A DNA stretch of 64,000 nt from Rubrivivax sp. (GTDB lineage: Bacteria; Pseudomonadota; Gammaproteobacteria; Burkholderiales; Burkholderiaceae_C), in assembly GCA_016719535.1 (NCBI GenBank), contig JADJYX010000001.1, forward strand, positions 124,001 through 188,000, written 5' to 3'. Under the pieces are notes generated by a model, which worked only from the letters and a program-made list of their open reading frames with translations, was not told the DNA's origin and made no database searches. Position 1 is the first letter of the stretch, and each line of letters begins with the position of its first letter. Shown here piece by piece: positions 57,838 to 64,000 of this stretch. Both the position numbers and the translations under genes were made by a program.

Positions 57838-58884
57838 ATGATGACGATGCTGCGTCGCGGGGTTCAAGTGGCAGGTCGGGCTCTGCTGGTGCTGCTGATG
57901 CTGGCTGTGCCGGTCACCGAGGCCTGGGCTGCAGCCAGCGTCACTGGCATGCAACTCGTCTCTTCCGCACGATCGGGGCGTACGACGTTCGACTACACCT
58001 ACCGGATCACCGTCCTCAACGGTGCCCCGGCGCTCGACAATGCCGTCGCCAAGGTCACCAGCAGCGCAGCGGCCACGCAGGTTCTCCAGTCCGAAGTCTC
58101 GCTTGGATTGCTGGCGGCGAATGCCACGGTGACGAGTGCGGGTACGTTCACCATTCGCCAGGACCGTACGGTCCCGTTCAACGCAGCAGCGCTGGTCTGG
58201 GTCGTCACCGGTACGCCGGTGAGTGCCAACGTGAGCGTTCCCAATGTGGTGGGGCTGACGCAGGCGGCGGCGAGCACGGCGATCACGAATGCCGGGCTGA
58301 GCGTGGGAGCGGTGACGCAGGCCAGCAGCAACACAGTGGCTGCGGGCAGCGTGATCAGCCAGAACCCGGCTGCGGGAGCCAGCGTGGTGCCGGGTACGGC
58401 GGTGGCGCTGGTGGTGTCCACGGGGCCAGCCAACGTGAGCGTTCCCAATGTGGTGGGGCTGACGCAGGCGGCGGCGAGCACGGCGATCACGAATGCCGGG
58501 CTGAGCGTGGGAGCGGTGACGCAGGCCAGCAGCAACACAGTGGCTGCGGGCAGCGTGATCAGCCAGAACCCGGCTGCGGGAGCCAGCGTGGTGCCGGGTA
58601 CGGCGGTGGCGCTGGTGGTGTCCACGGGGCCAGCCAACGTGAGCGTTCCCCAATGTGGTGGGGCTGACGCAGGCGGCGGCGAGCACGGCGATCACGAATG
58701 CCGGGCTGAGCGTGGGAGCGGTGACGCAGGCCAGCAGCAACACAGTGGCTGCGGGCAGCGTGATCAGCCAGAACCCGGCTGCGGGAGCCAGCGTGGTGCG
58801 GGGGGTGGGTGTAGGGGTGGGGGGGGGGGGTGGTGCCGGGTACGGCGGTGGCGCTGGTGGTGTCCACGGGGCCAGCCAACGTGA
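57838..58884 (+). CDS. secreted PASTA-repeat protein, 5' part (frame disrupted)
   Basis: Begins at ATG 57838 behind AGGAGG. A signal peptide (GRALLVLLMLAVPVTEAWA) is followed by a ~100-residue beta domain (VTGMQLVSSARSGRTTFDYT) and PASTA repeats 1 and 2 of 68 residues each. In repeat 3 an extra C in the run 58648-58651 shifts the frame, so the encoded C-terminus after ~VSVP is random (Gly/Arg/Cys-rich). Removing this C and a 37-base G-rich insertion joins this part in frame to 58830-60905, giving one protein of about 1009 residues. The reading as a broken single gene is strongly supported. Confidence 0.8.
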   Translation: MMTMLRRGVQVAGRALLVLLMLAVPVTEAWAAASVTGMQLVSSARSGRTTFDYTYRITVLNGAPALDNAVAKVTSSAAATQVLQSEVSLGLLAANATVTSAGTFTIRQDRTVPFNAAALVWVVTGTPVSANVSVPNVVGLTQAAASTAITNAGLSVGAVTQASSNTVAAGSVISQNPAAGASVVPGTAVALVVSTGPANVSVPNVVGLTQAAASTAITNAGLSVGAVTQASSNTVAAGSVISQNPAAGASVVPGTAVALVVSTGPANVSVPQCGGADAGGGEHGDHECRAERGSGDAGQQQHSGCGQRDQPEPGCGSQRGAGGGCRGGGGGWCRVRRWRWWCPRGQPT

Positions 58885-59285
58885 GCGTTCCCAATGTGGT
58901 GGGGCTGACGCAGGCGGCGGCGAGCACGGCGATCACGAATGCCGGGCTGAGCGTGGGAGCGGTGACGCAGGCCAGCAGCAACACAGTGGCTGCGGGCAGC
59001 GTGATCAGCCAGAACCCGGCTGCGGGAGCCAGCGTGGTGCCGGGTACGGCGGTGGCGCTGGTGGTGTCCACGGGGCCAGCCAACGTGAGCGTTCCCAATG
59101 TGGTGGGGCTGACGCAGGCGGCGGCGAGCACGGCGATCACGAATGCGGGCCTGGTCGTCGGACCCTTGACATTGACGAACAGTGCCACCGTGCCCGCGGG
59201 CAGCGTGATCAGCCAGAACCCGGCTGCGGGAGCCAGCGTGGTGCCAGGATCCGCGGTCGCGCTGTCGATCTCGCTCGGACCGGTG
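58228..59285 (+). repeat. five tandem 204-bp PASTA-encoding repeats
   Basis: Units start at 58228, 58432, 58636, 58878 and 59082, each AACGTGAGCGTTCCC. The period is exactly 204 bp except between units 3 and 4 (242 bp, due to 38 extra bases). Units 1-4 are almost identical in DNA; unit 5 diverges in its middle. Each encodes NVSVPNVVGLTQAAASTAI...NPAAGASVVPGTAV. Such identity implies recent expansion or gene conversion. Confidence 0.92.
58799..58835. other. 37-bp G-rich insertion in PASTA repeat 3
   Basis: A G/T-only stretch with an 11-12-base G run interrupts the otherwise identical repeat after GCGTGGTG and ends by repeating TGGTG. Such sequence has no counterpart in the other units and looks like an assembly join or low-quality read artefact, though replication slippage is possible. 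Confidence 0.6.
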
Positions 59286-60905
59286 CTGCCGGCGGGGCCG
59301 GCATCGATGACGCTTTCGCTCGACAAATCGGTCGTCAAGGGCGGCGAGTCCATCCCGTTCACGCAGTCCTTCTTCGACGCCCAGGGTGGCGTGTTCCAGC
59401 CGGAGCCGGCGACGAACTGCGGCGTTGCCGCCGGGCCTGGCGCCGCCGGCATGCTGCCGTCCGTGCAAGGTGGGAACATCTTTGTTCCGGACGGCGCACG
59501 CGGCATCTATACGCTCACTTGCAGCGTACCCGCCAGCACCGTCGCCGCCAGTCAGGACCTGGTCGTCCTGCGACCGGTGACGCTGAAGACGGTGAACGGC
59601 GTGCAGGTGCCGAACCGCGTGACCACCAGTGCGCTGTATTCGGCGATGTCGAAGTCGCTCACGGGCATGAACGCCCGGTTGTCGGACCTGGTGGCGGCGC
59701 TGCAGGCGAACGACGCCGCGGGGATCGCAGCCGCCCGCACGGGGCTCGTCGGCGTTCGCAACGGGGTCAACCAGACGGAGTACGCACGCAGCTACCCGCT
59801 GGCGCTGCTCGAGGGCCGGTTCCCACCGACGCTTTCGCAGATCCAGGCGGCCGGGCTCGGCCCGGTGGCGGCGGACAACGCCTACCGCACGACGATGAGT
59901 GGGCTGAACGCCAAGCTGCAGGAGATCACCACCTTCATCGCCGGCATCGACCCGTTGAACCTGACCGACGCGCAGGGTACGCAGTACAACCAGTACGTGG
60001 CCGACCTGAACGCGCGTCTGGCCCAGTTGCGGGCGCAGACCCCTTCTCCGCATGGCGTGGTGCAGGCCAAGCACGACCTGCGTGTCCTGCTCGGCACCAC
60101 CTATCCCGCACTGGTGCATGCGATCGTCAACAAGACCGAGCAGGCGCTCGTCGCCAACGGGCTGGTGGCATCGATCGGTTCGGCCGGCGAGCCCCGGTTT
60201 GCCGACCTGCTCACGCCGCAGGCGTTCTACGCGAGCACGAGGCCTGCGTTCTTCGGGCTCATCGACCTGTGCCTGGGCAACAGCCTGATCGGACAGTTGA
60301 TCAACACGATGTATGGGCCCGCCATCCACTACCTCGAGAACGCGATGATCCTGCTGGCGCTGGAGGCATTGGGCAACCAGTTCTCCGGTCCGATCAGCAT
60401 CGGTGGCATCGTGACCGGTTCGTCGCTGTCGTTCCACATCTTCAACGCGGGCGGCAGCTTCATGGAGGGCAGCAACTTCAATCCCGATCCGGCGCTCAAC
60501 GACGTCTGGCTGATCGGGCCCGACCACATCGAGGCCGCCCGGGAGATCGTTGGCCTGTTCCAAGGATTGCCTCAGGCCCCGTCGAACTGGACCGATCTGG
60601 CGGCGGTGGAGGAGTTCTTCGAAGCAGTCTGGGACAAGGTGCAGTCGGCCATTTCCGCGGCGCAGAATGCGGTGGAGGTAGGGGCGCGCACGCGGCAGCC
60701 GCCCGACAGCACCTTCTTCGTCGACTTCGGGATCTTTTGCGACAACTGCCGAGCGATGCAGTGGGACGAAGGGTTCAACAGCGTCTATTCGCCGGGCGGC
60801 CTCAACATCCCCTCGCCGGTGCTCTTCATCGTCCGCGACCAGGAGCGTGGCGGGTTTACCTTCAATCTGCAGTCGTTCAACTTCTTCAGGGCCGCCCCGC
60901 GCTGA
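58830..60905 (+). CDS. secreted PASTA-repeat protein, 3' part with unique C-terminal domain
   Basis: Continues the gene begun at 57838 from the end of repeat 3. It holds PASTA repeats 4 and 5, a beta domain (MTLSLDKSVVKGGESIPFTQ, ending in YTLTCSVPASTVAAS) and a ~420-residue largely helical region (TTSALYSAMSKSLTGMNARL, GGIVTGSSLSFHIFNAGG, FFVDFGIFCDNCRAMQWDEG) that I do not recognise. Cysteines in FCDNC and elsewhere could pair outside the cell. On its own this frame lacks a real start. No anchor or sorting motif is seen at the C-terminus. Confidence 0.78.
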   Translation: MVPGTAVALVVSTGPANVSVPNVVGLTQAAASTAITNAGLSVGAVTQASSNTVAAGSVISQNPAAGASVVPGTAVALVVSTGPANVSVPNVVGLTQAAASTAITNAGLVVGPLTLTNSATVPAGSVISQNPAAGASVVPGSAVALSISLGPVLPAGPASMTLSLDKSVVKGGESIPFTQSFFDAQGGVFQPEPATNCGVAAGPGAAGMLPSVQGGNIFVPDGARGIYTLTCSVPASTVAASQDLVVLRPVTLKTVNGVQVPNRVTTSALYSAMSKSLTGMNARLSDLVAALQANDAAGIAAARTGLVGVRNGVNQTEYARSYPLALLEGRFPPTLSQIQAAGLGPVAADNAYRTTMSGLNAKLQEITTFIAGIDPLNLTDAQGTQYNQYVADLNARLAQLRAQTPSPHGVVQAKHDLRVLLGTTYPALVHAIVNKTEQALVANGLVASIGSAGEPRFADLLTPQAFYASTRPAFFGLIDLCLGNSLIGQLINTMYGPAIHYLENAMILLALEALGNQFSGPISIGGIVTGSSLSFHIFNAGGSFMEGSNFNPDPALNDVWLIGPDHIEAAREIVGLFQGLPQAPSNWTDLAAVEEFFEAVWDKVQSAISAAQNAVEVGARTRQPPDSTFFVDFGIFCDNCRAMQWDEGFNSVYSPGGLNIPSPVLFIVRDQERGGFTFNLQSFNFFRAAPR

Positions 60906-60951
60906 GGCTCAGGGGCATGGCCGCCGGGCCCGCAGGACCCGGCGGCCCGCT

Positions 60952-61626
60952 TCAGGGCTGTTGTGCCACCAGTGCTCTGACGGCGGATGCCGGTGCGGCA
61001 AAGCCCAGGCCCGAGCCCCCTGGAACGGACGCCGACACAACCCCCACCACGCGACCGTTCAGGTCGAGCGCAGGGCCACCGGAGTTGCCGGGGTTGATCG
61101 CTGCGTTCAACTGCAGACGGCGCACCAGCGCAGGGGGTTGGGTGATGGCCCCCTGCAGCGCACTGACGATGCCCACGGTGGCGGTCGTGCCGGCGCCAAA
61201 AGGCCGGCCAAGCAGGACCACCCAGTCGCCCTGCTGAATGACCTCGGAAGCCGACAGCTCCAGGCCTTCAAGCGTGGCGTCCGCAGGTAGTTCCAGCAGG
61301 GCCAGATCGTGGTCGGCGTCGGTGCGCAGCAGCTTCAGTGGCCACCGCAGGTGCTCGCTCACCGCGAACAGGTTGCCGCGATGGGCTGCCACCACATGAG
61401 CGGCCGTCACCAGCCACCGCGTGCCGGCCATGCGAAAGCCCGAACCCACCACTCCCCGGTCGTCGGCCAAGCCGACGACGCTGGAGGATGCGCGTCTGAT
61501 CAGATCGACCAATGCAGGTGGTCCGTGGGCTGTTGTGACCCCGCAGCCAACGAGGACCGTTCCCGCCAGGCAGACCAGTGCCCTGGTGACCGAGCGTCTG
61601 CGGATGGAGTGGCGTTCGTGCGTCAT
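60952..61626 (-). CDS. trypsin-like serine protease lipoprotein
   Basis: A 224-residue S1C-type protease without a PDZ domain. The signal ends in the lipobox LVGC (Cys28). The catalytic triad is His77 (WLVTAAHVVA), Asp107 (DADHDLALLEL) and Ser182 (INPGNSGGPALDLNG). It is probably anchored in the outer membrane or periplasm for protein quality control or processing. It is convergent with the PASTA-repeat gene 46 bp away, which could be a substrate, but nothing proves this. Confidence 0.88.
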   Translation of the reverse strand: MTHERHSIRRRSVTRALVCLAGTVLVGCGVTTAHGPPALVDLIRRASSSVVGLADDRGVVGSGFRMAGTRWLVTAAHVVAAHRGNLFAVSEHLRWPLKLLRTDADHDLALLELPADATLEGLELSASEVIQQGDWVVLLGRPFGAGTTATVGIVSALQGAITQPPALVRRLQLNAAINPGNSGGPALDLNGRVVGVVSASVPGGSGLGFAAPASAVRALVAQQP

Positions 61627-61811
61627 GCTTCGAATTGGAGGGCGTCACTCAGCATGGGCATGGGCTGGATGCGGGCAGGCGACCGCTGGCGTCCAAGTCC
61701 CGCTGCCATGCCTGCCGTGCCGGACGACAGGGGTCGGGCAGCTGCTGGTCAGCCAGAGCGGGCACAAAATCACCGCAGTGAAAGACTGATGGCCCATGAA
61801 CAAGGTTGGGC

Positions 61812-62621
61812 CTACAGCCGCCGGTGCGCCAGCGCCGGCAGCTGTGTGCGCACCTGCGCGATGCGTGCCGCGTCCAGCTCGGCGATGACCACGCCCTCGC
61901 CCTCGGGCCGGCAGGCCACGACCTCGCCCCAGGGGTCGGCCACCAGGCTGTGGCCCCAGGTGCGGCGGCCGTTCTCGTGCGTGCCGCCCTGGGCGGCGGC
62001 CAGCACGTAGCACTGGTTTTCGACCGCGCGGGCGCGCAGCAGCAGCTCCCAGTGCGCCTGGCCGGTGGTGTAGGTGAAGGCCGCCGGCACGACGATGAGG
62101 TCGCAGGGCGGGTGCATCAGCGCGCGGTAGAGCTCGGGGAAGCGCAGGTCGTAGCAGATCGACAGCCCGACGCGGATCGGTCCGGCCTGCAGCGCCACCG
62201 GCTGCATGCCGGCGTTGAGCGTGCGGCCTTCGTCGTAGTGCTCGCGGCCGTTGTCGAAGGCAAAGAGGTGGATCTTGTCGTAGCGCGCGGCCGGCCGGCC
62301 GTCGGGCCCGAAGACGAAGCAGGTGTTGAGCGCATGCGTGGCGTCGGTGCCGCGCAGCGGCAGCGTGCCGCCCACCACCCACAGCCGGTGCGCGCGCGCG
62401 GCTTCGGCCAGCATCGCCTGGATGGGGCCGTCGCCGGGGCTTTCGGCGATCGCCAGCTTGTCGTCGTCGCGCCGGCCCAGCAGGCAGAAATATTCGGGCA
62501 GCACCACCAGCTGCGCGCCGGCGGCAGCGGCTTCGGCGATCAGCCGGCGGGCGGCCTCGAGGTTGCGGTCCCGGTCGGGCGTGGACACCATCTGCAGCGC
62601 GGCGATCTTCATGCGGGGCAT
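61812..62621 (-). CDS. carbon-nitrogen hydrolase (nitrilase superfamily)
   Basis: A 269-residue enzyme with the Glu-Lys-Cys triad: Glu in LVVLPEYFCLLG, Lys in ARYDKIHLFAFD and Cys in GLSICYDLRFPELYR. It closely resembles the Nit1/YafV-like group next to glnE in betaproteobacteria, which deaminate damaged glutathione or omega-amidate substrates. ATG 62621 has an AAGG six bases upstream; ATG 62612 is an internal alternative. It is divergent from glnE. Confidence 0.92.
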   Translation of the reverse strand: MPRMKIAALQMVSTPDRDRNLEAARRLIAEAAAAGAQLVVLPEYFCLLGRRDDDKLAIAESPGDGPIQAMLAEAARAHRLWVVGGTLPLRGTDATHALNTCFVFGPDGRPAARYDKIHLFAFDNGREHYDEGRTLNAGMQPVALQAGPIRVGLSICYDLRFPELYRALMHPPCDLIVVPAAFTYTTGQAHWELLLRARAVENQCYVLAAAQGGTHENGRRTWGHSLVADPWGEVVACRPEGEGVVIAELDAARIAQVRTQLPALAHRRL

Positions 62622-62671
62622 TTTGACCTTGCCGGCGACGCCCGCACCCCTGCGGCAGAATCCCCACCACC

Positions 62672-62746
62672 ATGACGGCGGATGAGCATCGCTACGCTTG
62701 CCAGTGCGTCAGGTGGAATCTCGAGGGGGTCATCGGCCATGACTGA
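62672..62746 (+). CDS. possible 24-codon leader peptide upstream of glnE
   Basis: An ATG at 62672 opens a 24-codon frame (MTADEHRYACQCVRW...) that ends at TGA 62744-62746, overlapping the glnE start at 62739 by eight bases in another frame. Such overlap could couple translation. No strong RBS precedes it, so it may be accidental. Confidence 0.3.
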   Translation: MTADEHRYACQCVRWNLEGVIGHD

Positions 62747-64000
62747 GGGGGTTGCCGCGCGGGCGGACCACTGCCGCTTCGTGCAGCGCATCCGGCGCCG
62801 CTACGAGGCCGAGCGCACCATGCTGGCTGCCGGAGTTCCCGACTTCGACAGCATCACCGCGCTGGTGCAGGCACTGCAGCAGCGCGGCCGGCCCTTGCCG
62901 GCGGCGCTGCGCGTGGCGCGCCAGCTGGTGCTGGAGCGGCTGGCCGAGCTCGACGTCGAGCAGGGCGTGGCGCTGGCCGCCATCACCGGCGCCATGACGC
63001 ACCTGGCCGAGGCCACGCTGGAGCTGGCGCTGGCGCAGGCGCTGGCCGATGCCGACCAGCGCCACGGCGTGCCGCGCGACGACAGCGGCCAGCGCATCGA
63101 CTTCTGGATCGTCGGCATGGGCAAGCTCGGTGCGCGCGAGCTCAATGTCTCGTCGGACATCGACCTCATCTATGTCTACGAGGACGAAGGCCAGACCGAC
63201 GGCGAACGTGCCGTCTCGGCGCACGAATATTTTGCCGGCGTGGCCAAGCGGCTGTTTGCACTGATCGGCGACACCACGGAGGACGGCTTTGTCTTTCGCG
63301 TCGACCTGGCGCTGCGGCCCAACGGCAATTCCGGCCCGCCGGTGTGCAGCCTGCCGATGCTGGAGGAATATTTTCAGGTGCAGGGCCGCGAGTGGGAGCG
63401 CTTTGCCTGGCTGAAGAGCCGTGTCGTCGCACCGCGCGCGGCGGTGGCCAGCGGCCGCGCGCTGGCGCTGCGCCAGCTCGTCACGCCCTTCGTCTACCGG
63501 CGCTACCTGGACTACGGCGTCTTCGAGGGCCTGCGCCAGCTGCACCGCAGGATTCGCGACGAGGCGCAGCGCCGCGCTGCCGGCCGCCCCGAGCGCGCCA
63601 ACGACGTCAAGCTCAGCCGCGGCGGCATCCGCGAGATCGAATTCATCGTGCAGCTGATGCAGGTGGTGCGCGGCGGCCAGTTTCCCGAGATCCGCACGCG
63701 CTCGACGATCAGCGCGCTGCACCGCCTGGCCGAGCGTGGGCTGATGAGTCCCGAGACCGCCCGGGCACTGGCCGCGGGCTATGACTTTTTGCGCCGGGTC
63801 GAGCACCGCATCCAGTATCTCGACGACCAGCAGACGCACCTGCTGCCCACCGGCGACGGCGACCTGGCCTGGATCGGCGCCGCCATGGGCCTGGCCTGCC
63901 GCAGCGAGGACGGCCGCGATGCCTGCGCATTGCTCGACCGCCTGGGCGAGGTGCGCGAGCTGGTGGCGGGCGAATTCGACGCCTTGCTGGGCGAAGGGCA
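62739..64000 (+). CDS. glnE: glutamine synthetase adenylyltransferase/deadenylase, N-terminal part
   Basis: Starts at ATG 62739 (GAGGGGG nine bases upstream) and runs off the right edge after ~420 residues of a protein that is normally ~900-950. The N-terminal (deadenylase) nucleotidyltransferase motif is intact: IVGMGKLGARELNVSSDIDLIYVYED, then VDLALRPNGNSGPPVCSLPM, EWERFAWLKSRVVA and SRGGIREIEFIVQLMQ. It switches glutamine synthetase on and off by adenylylation under PII control. The start is supported by the RBS and the CRFVQRIRRRYE beginning. Confidence 0.93.
   Translation, partial: MTEGVAARADHCRFVQRIRRRYEAERTMLAAGVPDFDSITALVQALQQRGRPLPAALRVARQLVLERLAELDVEQGVALAAITGAMTHLAEATLELALAQALADADQRHGVPRDDSGQRIDFWIVGMGKLGARELNVSSDIDLIYVYEDEGQTDGERAVSAHEYFAGVAKRLFALIGDTTEDGFVFRVDLALRPNGNSGPPVCSLPMLEEYFQVQGREWERFAWLKSRVVAPRAAVASGRALALRQLVTPFVYRRYLDYGVFEGLRQLHRRIRDEAQRRAAGRPERANDVKLSRGGIREIEFIVQLMQVVRGGQFPEIRTRSTISALHRLAERGLMSPETARALAAGYDFLRRVEHRIQYLDDQQTHLLPTGDGDLAWIGAAMGLACRSEDGRDACALLDRLGEVRELVAGEFDALLGEG

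Noticed and set aside
58228..59285. CRISPR-like array from regularly spaced repeats
   Set aside because: The units are 204 bp, fully coding for PASTA domains and without unique spacers; no cas genes.

Overview
The window is about 70% GC, with dense, tightly packed genes and many GTG/TTG starts. Its gene content (tkt-gap-purC block, split metH, PEP-CTERM proteins, H-NS with the TWGGRGKRPQWL tail, NnrU, glnE) suggests a betaproteobacterium of the Burkholderiales, probably near the Rubrivivax/Leptothrix/Ideonella group. This placement rests on protein recognition only. No rRNA, tRNA or CRISPR array was seen.

Layout. 1-3.5 kb: the C-terminal end of an AAA/TPR protein, a small protein and a PEP-CTERM secreted protein. 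3.5-14.5 kb, all leftward: glcD, then a 326-bp regulatory gap, then a seven-gene corrinoid methyl-transfer operon (fused MetV-MetF reductase, B12-binding protein, UroD-like methyltransferase, MetH-activation-like protein, RACE-type activator, methyl-THF methyltransferase, amidohydrolase), then glcE. The operon looks inserted between glcD and glcE. Its upstream gap carries a perfect ATTGGATCCAAT palindrome (the VanR operator sequence), a second 10/12 copy and a 9/10 FNR-like box. My reading is a cobalamin-dependent O-demethylation (or other methyl-donor) pathway that feeds methyl groups to tetrahydrofolate, repressed by a VanR-like GntR protein and possibly induced under low oxygen. A feruloyl-CoA synthase-like gene at 30.8 kb fits a methoxyaromatic diet. 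14.6-18.3 kb: one very large gene fusing a DyP-type peroxidase to a cytochrome P450-like domain.

18.3-24.4 kb is an accessory island. It starts with a low-GC DUF262-HEPN pair (probable defence module), followed by a complete ParE/RelE-type toxin-antitoxin pair, a RibD_C/DHFR-like gene, a second toxin whose antitoxin is frameshifted, a broken second DHFR-like copy, duplicated upstream sequences, and an insertion sequence with a DDE transposase and terminal inverted repeats.

24.4-41.9 kb: a small lipoprotein, a methyltransferase, an adenylate cyclase/AAA/TPR signalling protein, an AhpD-like protein, a lipase-like lipoprotein, the CoA ligase, an MtfA-like peptidase, H-NS, NnrU, a Crp/Fnr regulator, a tandem AAA ATPase and the homocysteine-binding half of MetH. 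41.9-49.2 kb: purC, gap and tkt, then speD coupled to an SDR gene, an aldo/keto reductase and an EamA exporter. 49.1-55.5 kb: a leftward envelope-stress-like block (SPFH-SHOCT protein, DUF4178, DUF350, membrane-anchored spermidine synthase, Tat-exported flavoprotein) interspersed with GC-rich palindromic repeats. 55.6-64 kb: a UbiH-family monooxygenase, a second PEP-CTERM protein, a secreted protein with five nearly identical PASTA repeats whose frame is broken by 38 extra bases, a trypsin-like lipoprotein, a nitrilase-family amidase and the start of glnE.
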